Source of the DNA: Bog-756 sp963737625
GTDB taxonomy: Bacteria > Actinomycetota > Acidimicrobiia > Acidimicrobiales > RAAP-2
NCBI GenBank assembly: GCA_963737625.1
Contig: CAVTTK010000001.1
Location: 62,001 to 126,000 of the forward strand
Length of the DNA stretch: 64,000 nucleotides
Direction of reading: 5' to 3'
Shown here in pieces: positions 43,196 through 54,665 of the stretch; the first letter of the stretch is position 1, and every line of letters starts with the position of its first letter. Made by a program: the position numbers and the translations under genes. A model generated the notes under the pieces. That model saw nothing but the letters and a program-made list of their open reading frames with translations, searched no databases and was not told the origin of the DNA.

Positions 43196-43734
43196 GTGGC
43201 GGGTCCGCATCAACCCACGCTGATGCTGGTCACCGGGTTACCAGGGACGGGAAAATCCACCGTGGCGGACCACTGCTGAGGGCACCCGTCCTGGCTCACC
43301 ACTGGGCAATGAGTGGCCTTCGACCGTTTGGAGCGGTTCAGAGCGCTCTGGATGCCATGGTGCCGTCCGGCCACCAGCCCGTGGGTTGGGCGATCCTCTG
43401 CGCACTTGCAAGAGCCCAGATCCGGCGGGGGTCCTCCGTCGTGCTCGACGGGGTCGCCCGGGGCCCCAATGTCGAAGAATGCCGGACGGTGGCGAACCAA
43501 GAGGGCGCACGATTCCTGTTGGTCCTGACCGAGTGTGCCGACCTGGACACTCACCGGTCCCGTGTTGCGTCAAGGCAGCGGTTGATTCCCTGCTGGTACG
43601 AGCTCGACTGGGAGCAGGTTGAGCGTTCCCGGTCGGCCTGGGACCGCCCGCAGCAGGCTGATCTGGTTCTGCAGGCGATTGATTCGGTGGCGGGAAACAG
43701 GAAGCGTCTCTCCCTCCTCATCGATGGTGGATAA
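43196..43734 (+). pseudogene. P-loop kinase-like protein, frameshifted
   Basis: An AAA/kinase-like gene. Walker A LMLVTGLPGTGKSTVADH is read from GTG 43196 and stops at 43274. In the neighbouring frame it continues APVLAHHWAMSGLRPFGAVQSALDAM, WAILCALARAQIRRGSSVVLDGVARGP (Walker B-like, VVLDG), FLLVLTECADLDTHRSRVASRQR and WYELDWEQVERSR to 43734. Intact relatives have about 10-20 more residues at the break, so a small deletion plus a shift is likely. The substrate of this kinase family is unknown to me. Confidence 0.7.
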
Positions 43735-43931
43735 TCACCCCACCCGGGGGCCTTCCACCGCCCGCTCCGGGTGGACAGCTGCAGACTCGAACGCTCTAGC
43801 GGTGGGGTCATGGTGCCCGGCGCCACTTGCTGTATGGATCCACTACCCTTTGGGCGACGACGGTCTTGGCTCCGACCATGTTCCCCACGATGCTGACGGG
43901 AGATGGGTGGTCCACGGGGCTTGCGTCGCAA

Positions 43932-44433
<502 letters not shown>

Positions 44434-45192
44434 TCAGTGAGGGGAGTCGGAGGTAGCCGACGTGCGCGGGCGCGCCAGGGACGTCGCCGGAAGCGTCCCC
44501 CCTGCGACACATCGCGCCACATCGGTCAAACGCTGGTTGTGGCTGCGCGCATAGCCTCGCAGCAGGTTGAACGCCTCGTCCATGGTCGTCTTCAGGTGCT
44601 CGGCCACGACGCCCTTGGCCTGTTCGATGATCACGCGGGTGGCGAGCGCCTTGTTCAGCTGTGAGGTCAGCAGCGCGCTGTCGGCGGCCGATCGCTCCTG
44701 TAGAATTCCGATGGTGGCGACATCGGCGAAGGCTTGGACTATGGCTGCCTGGTGGGTGGACATCTCGCGCCGGTTGGTGTCGAAGATGTTGATGGCGCCG
44801 ATCGAGTCGCCGCGCAGCTTCATAGGGAACGCGTGAAGCATGAGGAAGCCCGCCGTCCGCGCCATCGGGATGAACAAGGGCCATTGTGCCTGCGCGACAT
44901 CCACGTTTTGGTTGATGATCTGCTGGCCGGTGTGGAACGAGTCCCGACATGGTCCCTCATCGCTTTGGACCTCGACCAGTTCCAAGAGCTTCATGCGCTG
45001 GGTTGATGATGCCAACACCCGGAGCTTGCCGCTCCGGTTGGCCACGGCCAGCCCCACCTCGGGCCCGTCGAGGAAGGCCGTGCACCGCGCCACCAACATG
45101 GTGAGGAAGTCCACTACGTCAAACTCGGCCACCAGGGTGTCGGCCAACTCAACGAACGTGCTGGCCAGCCACTCCTTTTGCGAATCGGTCAT
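44434..45192 (-). CDS. GAF-ANTAR protein (putative antiterminator)
   Basis: A 252-residue protein. GAF domain, residues about 20-165 (DFLTMLVARCTAFLDGPEVGLAVANRSGKLRVLASS); ANTAR, about 170-230 (LNKALATRVIIEQAKGVVAEHLKTTMDEAFNLLRGYARSHNQRLTDVAR), which contains the RxxIxxAKG RNA-binding signature. It should bind paired hexaloop hairpins in mRNA leaders and prevent termination when the GAF domain senses a ligand. GGAGG precedes the ATG. Confidence 0.9.
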   Translation of the reverse strand: MTDSQKEWLASTFVELADTLVAEFDVVDFLTMLVARCTAFLDGPEVGLAVANRSGKLRVLASSTQRMKLLELVEVQSDEGPCRDSFHTGQQIINQNVDVAQAQWPLFIPMARTAGFLMLHAFPMKLRGDSIGAINIFDTNRREMSTHQAAIVQAFADVATIGILQERSAADSALLTSQLNKALATRVIIEQAKGVVAEHLKTTMDEAFNLLRGYARSHNQRLTDVARCVAGGTLPATSLARPRTSATSDSPH

Positions 45193-45296
45193 GTTGCCTC
45201 CGCCGAACGCTGCGCTGTTGCGGCCGTCTCTCTAGGTCCACAGCAGTCGCCACTGACAGTATCCCACGTACCGGTCCCTGGTCCGGACAGGGCGAT

Positions 45297-45995
45297 TCAG
45301 AGCGTGTCGAAGCGGAGGTGACGGTCGACCACGGCCTCAGCCAGCTCGTCGATGGGCTGACCCGAGGAGAACGCGTGGCCACGCAGTCGTACCAGGGCTT
45401 CGTCCATATCGCAGCCGACCTGGGCCGAGACCATCCCGGTGGCCTGATGGACCACGGCCCGTAGGTCACTGGTGTCCAGCGGCGAGGCCAGGTGTTCTGA
45501 AGCGCTCTCCGTCTGCATGGCCAGGACCAGGCCCCCGACCAGGTCTGCCACCAACAGGGCATCGTCCAGCTGCTCGCCGGTGAGCGCCGCCGAGCGCTCG
45601 GAACACAGCGTGAGCACCCCGATGGTGGTGGAGTCGGAGTGCAGGGGCAAGCTGAACACCGAGCGCACCCCCAGGTCCAGGGCCGAGCCCGTGAAGAGTG
45701 GCCACCGACTGTCCATTAGCTCGAGGTCATCGACGGTCACGGGCGCCTGTCGGGCGAAGGCATCGACGCCGGGGCCCTCGCCCAAGGTGAATTCCAGGTC
45801 CTGGACGGACTTGGCCATTCCCTCGAGCGCGCTGGCCACGCCCTGGCCCGGTCCCGTGCCCATCAACGTCACCGCCACGCCGCTTACCGGTAGAAGGAGG
45901 GCAACGCCGAGACAGACGGATGCTAGTGACGGAGGCGATCCGTCGGATGCACCGAGTAGGACGGCGGAGAACCGATCCTCGTCGTTGGAGTTCAA
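45297..45995 (-). CDS. GAF-ANTAR protein, second copy
   Basis: A 232-residue GAF-ANTAR protein. The GAF part (VAVTLMGTGPGQGVASALEGMAKSVQDLEFTLGEGPGVDAF...FSLPLHSDSTTIGVLTL) has the LGEGPG signature common in this subgroup. The ANTAR part (LRAVVHQATGMVSAQVGCDMDEALVRLRGHAFSSGQPIDELAEAVV) has HQATGM in place of EQAKG. It starts at TTG 45995 with GAGAGG upstream. That site lies in a 7-bp hairpin next to the start codon, so its translation may be controlled. Confidence 0.85.
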   Translation of the reverse strand: MNSNDEDRFSAVLLGASDGSPPSLASVCLGVALLLPVSGVAVTLMGTGPGQGVASALEGMAKSVQDLEFTLGEGPGVDAFARQAPVTVDDLELMDSRWPLFTGSALDLGVRSVFSLPLHSDSTTIGVLTLCSERSAALTGEQLDDALLVADLVGGLVLAMQTESASEHLASPLDTSDLRAVVHQATGMVSAQVGCDMDEALVRLRGHAFSSGQPIDELAEAVVDRHLRFDTL

Positions 45996-46023
45996 GGATC
46001 CCTCTCACCGGGCACTGGGATCC
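45996..46023 (-). promoter_or_regulatory. Ribosome-binding-site hairpin of the GAF-ANTAR gene
   Basis: GGATCCC and GGGATCC, 14 nt apart, form a 7-bp stem that ends directly before the TTG start and includes the 3' part of the GAGAGGG ribosome-binding site. Confidence 0.55.
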
Positions 46024-46135
46024 ACCGGGATTCGGAGGATGCACCGACAGTACCTGGTTCTCCAGCGACGGCGTGTCGACGCCCGGTGACCCCCGCTCGG
46101 TTCGGCACCACGTAGCCCGCGCAGCGTCGAGGGCC

Positions 46136-47073
46136 TCAGACTCCGGTTCGGCTGAGGTCGCTGACGCAGTTCCGGCCGAGCTCCTTGGCCCGGTACAGGG
46201 CTTCGTCTGCTTCCTTCAGCACGGCGTGGGGGGGCCGGACGAGCTCGGGGTCCATGCGGGCCAACCCGGCACTGACGGTGAGAATACCCAGTGGGTTGGC
46301 CACGTGGGGCAACCCGAGGTGCTCGACTCCAGCACGCATACGTTCCACGGCAACTCGCGCCGACGTGATCGACTGTTCGGGAAAGAGGCACAGGAGCTCG
46401 TCTCCGCCGTAGCGGTAGACAGCGTCGCCACTACGGGCCTGGTTCCGCAGTTGCGTGGCCACAGCTTGCAGGGCTTGATCCCCCGCCTGATGTCCGTACG
46501 TGTCGTTGAAGGACTTGAAGCAGTCAACATCGATGAGGCCCACGCAGTAGCTGTGCCCGTACCGCGCCACTCGGGCTTCCAGCACGCTCAGATCGGCTTC
46601 GAGGGCACGCCGGTTTCCAAGTCCGGTCAGTGGATCCCGCATGATCATGGCATTGAGCCGGTCGTTCAGCTCGACCAATGTGGTTCGCTGGACGGCCAGC
46701 GCGACGTGGAGATCCGTAACCCGCTTGGCCGCGATCAACCGGGTCCGGAGATCGTCATAGCGCATGGGTTTGACGAGGTAATCGTCAGCTCCGGCATCCA
46801 TCCCGGCGAAGATGTCCTCGACATTGCCGCGACCGGTCACCAGGATGAAGTAGGTATAGCTACCACAGTCGCTGGAACGTATGTTGCGACACAGTTCGAT
46901 TCCGGAGAGGCCGGGCATGGTCCAGTCGCTCACCACCACATCGGGGGCATAGGCGCAAAAGGTATTCCATGCCTCAGTTCCGTCCGTGGCGACCGCGCAC
47001 TCATGGCCCAGTCTCCGGAGAGCGGACTGGGTAATGAGCAGCGACGTGCGGTCGTCGTCGACGGCCAGGATCT

Positions 47074-47077
<4 letters not shown>
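46136..47077 (-). CDS. Response regulator with GGDEF domain (diguanylate cyclase)
   Basis: A 313-residue protein. Receiver, residues 1-120 (LAVDDDRTSLLITQSALRR, phospho-Asp in VVVSDWTMPGLSGIEL, Lys in YLVKPM); GGDEF domain, about 140-300 (RDPLTGLGNRRALEADL, LIDVDCFKSFNDTYGHQAGDQAL, YRYGGDELLCLFPE). The motif is GGDEL rather than GGDEF, and an inhibitory RSGD site lies five residues before it. It should make c-di-GMP when phosphorylated. The GTG overlaps the upstream kinase stop (GTGA). Confidence 0.93.
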
Positions 47078-50030
<2,953 letters not shown>

Positions 50031-50031
<1 letters not shown>

Positions 50032-53018
50032 TACACGGCTTCCAGCGTTGTCCGTAACCACGGAGAGATGGCGGCGATGAGCTCCACCGTGCTCACGGGC
50101 TTGGGCACGTAGTCATTGGCGCCCGCCTCCAGGCACCGTTGTCGTTCACCGGCGACGACCTTTCCGGTGACCGCCACGATGGGCAGGTCGTCCATCCCCT
50201 CCATGGCTCGGATGGCCCGGATGGCGGCGTACCCGTCCATTCCCGGCATCATGATGTCCATCAGAACGATGTCGACCCTGGACCCGTCGTGGACCAGCGC
50301 CAATGCCTCTTCACCGCTCTCCGCCACGGAGACCTCGGCGTGCCCCCGTTCGAGCAGGGCACTGAGGGCGAAGATGTTTCGAAAGTCGTCGTCCACGATC
50401 AGTACTTTCGTCCCGGTGAATGGATACTGGTCCAGGCCAGGGTTCTCCCGGCCGTTCCGGGAGCCATGGGTTGCTTCGGATGCCGAAGCCTCGGCGGAGA
50501 CGAACCACTCGGGAGGGGCCACCGGGGGCGCCGAACCGACCTGGTCGGCCGGGAACCTGTTCTGAGCGGCCGGCATCAGGGGGAGGTAGACCGTGAAGGT
50601 GCTTCCCTGGCCCAGCGCGCTGGTCAGGGTGATCTCGCCACCGAGGAGGGCGACCAGCGCCCGGCTGATCGAAAGACCCAGGCCCGTCCCTCCGTACAGC
50701 CGGGCGGTGGTGCCGTCGCCTTGGGCGAATGCCTCGAAGATTCTGCGCTGCTGATCGTCACTGATGCCGATGCCACTGTCGGCCACGCCGATGGCCAGCA
50801 CGGCTGGAGCCTTGCGCAGCGAGTCGATCTCCCTACTCCATCCGATATCCGTTGTGGATATCGTGACGGAAATGCCACCGTGCTCGGTGAATTTGAACGC
50901 ATTGGAGATGAGATTCTTGAGAATCTGGCTGAGCCTCTGGGGATCGGTGACGATGCTCGAGGGGCATTCGCCCTCCAGCTCCACCGAGTAGTCGACCCCC
51001 TGGTCTCGTGCCACATGCTCGAACTCCCGGACCATGTCGCCGCGAAGGCGGGCAACGTCCACGTCCGTCAGTTCGACTGACACTGTGCCCGACTCGATCT
51101 TGGCCAGATCGAGAATGGTGTTCAAGAGCTTCAGAAGGTCCTGACCCGAGGCCCGGATGATGCTGGCGTACTCGACCTGGGAGTCAGTGAGATTCCGGCC
51201 CGGATTGTCTTCCAACTGTTCCGCCAGAATCAGCAGGCTGTTGAGCGGGGTCCGCAGCTCATGGGACATGTTGGCGATGAACTCGGACTTGTACCTCGAT
51301 GAGATGGCGAGCTCGCCCACCTTCTCCTCGACCAGGAGTTTGGCCTGTTCGACCTCCCGCTTCTTCTCTTCGGCGTCGATGTTCTGCTCGGCCAACTGCT
51401 TTGTCTGCCGCTCGAGGTCTTCGTTGGAGTGGCGCAGCTCGTTCTGCTGGGCGAGCAGCGCCTCGGCCTGTGACCGCGCCTGCTGGAGCAGATCGTCGGT
51501 CAGGGTATTGGCCTCAACCGTGTTGAGAACGAGACCGATGCTCTCGGTGAGTTGGTCGAGGAAGGTCTGGTGGATCGGGCTGAAGGGGGAGAATGAGGCC
51601 AGCTCCACCACGGCCCGCACCGATCCCTCGAAGAGTATGGGCAATACGATAATGTTGAGGGGAGACGATGAGCCGAGTCCCGAGTTGATTCTCACGTAGT
51701 CGCTCGGGACCTCGGTGAGAAGAATGCGCTTCTTCTCCAGGGCGCACTGCCCGACGAGGCCTTCGCCGAGCCGGAACGAAGTTGCCATGCTCTTCCGCTC
51801 CTCGAACCCGTAGCCGGCCTGGAACTCGAGGGTGGGCCCAGAGCCGTGGGAACTGTTCATCACGTAGAACACGCCGTGTTGGGCCAACACCAGGGGCGCC
51901 AGCTCGGACAGGATCATCCCGGACACCGTGGTCAGGTCGCGCTGGCCCTGGAGCATTCGGGTGAAGCTCTCGCGATTGGTCTTCAGCCAGTCCTGCTCGA
52001 TGTTGAGCTTCGTTGTCTCATTGAGATTGCGGATCATCTCGTTGAGCTTGTCCTTCAGGATGGCCACCTCACCGCTGGCTTCCACCTTGACCTGCCGGGT
52101 CAGGTCGCCGTCGGTCACCGCCGTGGCCACGTCGGCGATGGCCCGGACCTGGTTGGTGAGGTTGGCCGCCAGTTGATTGACGTTGTCGGTGAGGTCTTTC
52201 CACACGCCTCCCACTTCCGTGGTCTGCGCCTGACCACCCAATTTGCCTTCGACGCCCACCTCGCGGGCCACCCTGGTGACCTCACTGGCAAAGGCGTTCA
52301 GCTGGTCGACCATCCCGTTGACGGTGTTCTTCAGCTCCAGGAACTCGCCTTTGACGTCGATGGAGATCTTCTTGCTGAGGTCTCCTTTGGCCACCGCCGT
52401 CGTCACCTCGGCGATGTTCCGCACCTGGCCGGTGAGGTTGCCGGCCATCAGATTGACATTGTCGGTCAGGTCCTTCCACACGCCTCCCACTTCGATGGTC
52501 ACCGCGGCAGCCTGTCCGAGCTTGCCTTCGGTCCCGACATCCCTCGACACCCGTGTGACCTCGGAAATGAAGCGATTGAGCTGGTCGACCATGTCGTTGA
52601 TGGTGTTCTTGAGTTCCAACATCTCGCCCCGCACGTCGGCGGTGACCTTCTTGCTCAGGTCGCCATCGGCGACTGCACCCACCACCCTCTGCATTTCGAC
52701 GGTGGGGCGTACGAGCGAGTCGATCAGTCGGTTGATGGAGTCCGAACTGGTGAGCCAGTTCTGGGACCATGCTCCGAGCGACATTCTCTGTGACAGTTCG
52801 CCCTGACGGCCCACGACCTGACTGATGCGCACCAACTCGGTTTCGAGGGCCTGATTGGCCATGATGACGTCGTTCACCGTGTCGGCAACCTTGCCGGCTA
52901 TGCCCGTCCAATCGACGGGCATTCGTGCGGTGAAGTCGCCCTGCTTGACCCGGGCCAGGACGGTCAGAAGTTCTTTCGGGTCGATGGTGTCCGTAGAGTC
53001 GACAGCGGAATCAATCAC
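50031..53018 (-). CDS. Cytosolic hybrid histidine kinase with tandem HAMP domains
   Basis: A 995-residue protein without membrane segments. An N-terminal HAMP (VKQGDFTARMPVDW) and three further HAMP units spaced about 92 residues apart (VADGDLSKKV, VAKGDLSKKI, VTDGDLTRQV, each followed by EVGGVWKDLTDNVN or similar) fill residues 15-345. GAF about 355-510, coiled coil 515-585 (EALLAQQNELRHSNEDLERQ), HisKA (ANMSHELRTPLNSLL) near 595, HATPase (LKNLISNAFKFTEHG, GTGLGLSIS) and a C-terminal receiver (LIVDDDFRNIFALSALLE, LMDIMMPGMDGY). The layout resembles the osmosensing Nik1/group III kinases. GGAGG 7 nt before the GTG. Confidence 0.94.
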
Positions 53019-53241
53019 GGTAAAGCCTCCAGCAGTTGTCGCCGTTCTCGGTTTCGGTGTGCAGCGTGCCCGACCGCGGTGTCACCGCGGCCGACGTGGT
53101 GCCCAACGGCCGGGTGCTCAACTCCAGGTGGGCGATGAAGCAGCTGCGGGAGGCAGTGCCAGCTCCCTCATCGCCCACCTCGAGGCCCGGGGAATGTGGC
53201 AGCGGTCCCCCGTGGGCATGCTGTCGGTCCATGGTGGCCAT
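53011..53241 (-). CDS. Small hypothetical protein in the kinase operon
   Basis: A 76-residue ORF that starts 5 nt after the stop of the double-receiver gene and overlaps the HAMP kinase start by 8 nt, so it fits the gap exactly. Third positions are about 80% G/C, as in true genes here. Sequence includes LEVGDEGAG, SCFIAHLELSTRPLGTTSAAV and GDNCWRLYRD. GGAG lies 11 nt before the ATG. It contains a large DNA inverted repeat (53126-53180). No family is recognised, so it could instead be an RNA element. Confidence 0.5.
   Translation of the reverse strand: MATMDRQHAHGGPLPHSPGLEVGDEGAGTASRSCFIAHLELSTRPLGTTSAAVTPRSGTLHTETENGDNCWRLYRD
53126..53180. repeat. Long inverted repeat in the kinase operon
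   Basis: AGGTGGGCGATGA (53126-53138) is exactly complementary to TCATCGCCCACCT (53168-53180). A nested CAGCTG/CAGCT pair extends the stem towards a loop of about 13 nt. It lies between the double-receiver gene and the HAMP kinase gene. Confidence 0.8.
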
Positions 53242-53246
53242 CTCGA

Positions 53247-54110
53247 TCAGGTCTCCGACGTCAGCGTGCTGATCTGATCGACGAGCTCGTCGATGCGCGG
53301 CTTGAGGACGAAGACTGTGGCCCCCGCGGCAAGAGCTGCTTCCCTCCACTCCTCGGTCTCCGCGTAGGCGATGACCGCAGTATCGGGTGACGTCTTGTGT
53401 AGATCTTCGAGGATGGCCGGATCCATGGAGCAGCCGGGCGGGAGCTCCACCACCACCACCTCGGGTCGAGAGGCTTCGACCACGGCACGCAAGGTGCCGG
53501 CAACTTCCGTCTCGGCCAGTACCGAGACGCCGCACAGTTCGATGACCGTTCCCAGCATGTGACGCTCGAGGGGATCCATGGCGAACAGCACGGCACGCTG
53601 CTCAGTTCCTACTCTCGATGATCGCCCCAGCCCGACGTTGCTGCTGACATCGTGGAGCCGTATCAAGGGGTCGAGGCTGTCGATACTGACAGGTCGCCCC
53701 ATGATGCTGCCCAACCGGCTGAGCAGCTCGAACGGAGCGATGCCTTTGGGTACGAAGGCGGTCGCACCCGCTTCGAGAAGAGGCTGGCCCACCGCTGGGC
53801 CCGCTCCCGACACGATGATCACCATGGTGCTCGGAGCGACCTCGAGTATCCCCTTCAGGGCGCCGGCACCGCTGACCGCCGGCATGGAGATATCGAGCAG
53901 CACGAGATCGGGCTGCAGCGCTCCGGCCTTCTCGATGGCCATCCCTCCATCGTCGGCCTCGCCGACCACGGAGAACTGATCGCAGTGCTCGAGCACCGCT
54001 CGCAGAAAGGTGCGAGTGGAGGCGGCATCGTCGACGATCAGCACCCTCAACGGATCGGCATCGCTCGATGTGGTCGACGGTGGAAGTCGACGCTCCGTCT
54101 GAATCCCCAT
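53247..54110 (-). CDS. Double receiver-domain response regulator
   Basis: A 287-residue protein of two receiver-like domains without an output domain. The first (residues 20-140) is complete: LIVDDAASTRTFLRAVLEH, phospho-Asp in LVLLDISMPAVSG, and Lys in FVPKGI. The second (155-285) is a pseudo-receiver: AVLFAMDPLERHMLGTVIELCG, VVVELPPGCSMD in place of the Asp site, and FVLKPRIDEL. It probably passes or modulates phosphoryl signals for the kinases downstream. ATG 54110 has GAGGGAG 7 nt upstream, inside a hairpin of the conserved leader. Confidence 0.88.
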   Translation of the reverse strand: MGIQTERRLPPSTTSSDADPLRVLIVDDAASTRTFLRAVLEHCDQFSVVGEADDGGMAIEKAGALQPDLVLLDISMPAVSGAGALKGILEVAPSTMVIIVSGAGPAVGQPLLEAGATAFVPKGIAPFELLSRLGSIMGRPVSIDSLDPLIRLHDVSSNVGLGRSSRVGTEQRAVLFAMDPLERHMLGTVIELCGVSVLAETEVAGTLRAVVEASRPEVVVVELPPGCSMDPAILEDLHKTSPDTAVIAYAETEEWREAALAAGATVFVLKPRIDELVDQISTLTSET

Positions 54111-54117
54111 AGCAGAA

Positions 54118-54135
54118 CTCCCTCTCACTTGGGAG
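54118..54135 (-). promoter_or_regulatory. Ribosome-binding-site hairpin before the double-receiver gene
   Basis: CTCCC, the conserved 3' end of the leader element (54135-54131), pairs with GGGAG (54122-54118), the ribosome-binding site 7 nt before the ATG. An 8-nt loop separates the arms. Confidence 0.55.
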
Positions 54136-54207
54136 CATCGGTCGCCTGGGTCCAGAGCAGCTAATGCGCTACGACTACCGTATATCGGCCGTTCTCATTA
54201 ACACAAT
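54131..54207 (-). promoter_or_regulatory. Conserved 77-nt leader element, copy 1
   Basis: Aligns without gaps to 57253-57329: 23 of 25 positions match in the 3' core (which ends ACCGATGCTCCC), about 79% over 53 nt, and the far ends share ATTGTGT. It precedes the double-receiver/kinase/GGDEF operon. It may be a cis-acting RNA or a duplicated promoter region. Confidence 0.6.
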
Positions 54208-54665
54208 AGAAAATCAAGAATAATGTCAAAAATAGTGGCCCGATGGCTGGAAGAAGCCTCTATCGAGGTGGTATCCGATTCGTTCCTTCGTAGCGCTACT
54301 CTCCGACAGAGGCAGTACGTACCGACGGCACACATCCACAGGGGAGGTCGGGCGTCCAGCGCGCACAGGCGCTGCAAGAAGACCCTGTGTGTGAGGGCCA
54401 CCAGCTCGGGTGGTAGGCCGGAGAAACCACTGCGTTCTGCTCCGTCCGTCTTGGCATCGGAACTCACTGTTCAAGTTCAGCAATGGGAATGCCGATAGTC
54501 GTCTTATCCTTCTGGCTGTTGGGGCGAATACATTCAAAGACTGCGCTCTCAACGATCCTCAGCCCATCTAAGTCCGGTCCTTATACATCAGTAAGCGGTG
54601 TCTCGGACAGGTGCAGTACCCCGGGCGCTCCCAGCCACGCCGCTCCTGTCCACCGTCTGCCTCGG

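Larger units (their letters stand above)
54111..54665. other. AT-richer intergenic region with leader and promoter
   Basis: A 555-bp gap that is the least GC-rich part of this block. It holds the 77-nt leader element (54131-54207), a TTGACA at 54229-54224 on the minus strand as probable -35, and about 430 bp in which no gene is recognised. Confidence 0.5.

Noticed and set aside
54131..54207. Known c-di-GMP-I (GEMM) riboswitch
   Set aside because: The conserved GACGCAAAGCC and tetraloop-receptor parts I would expect are absent in both copies.
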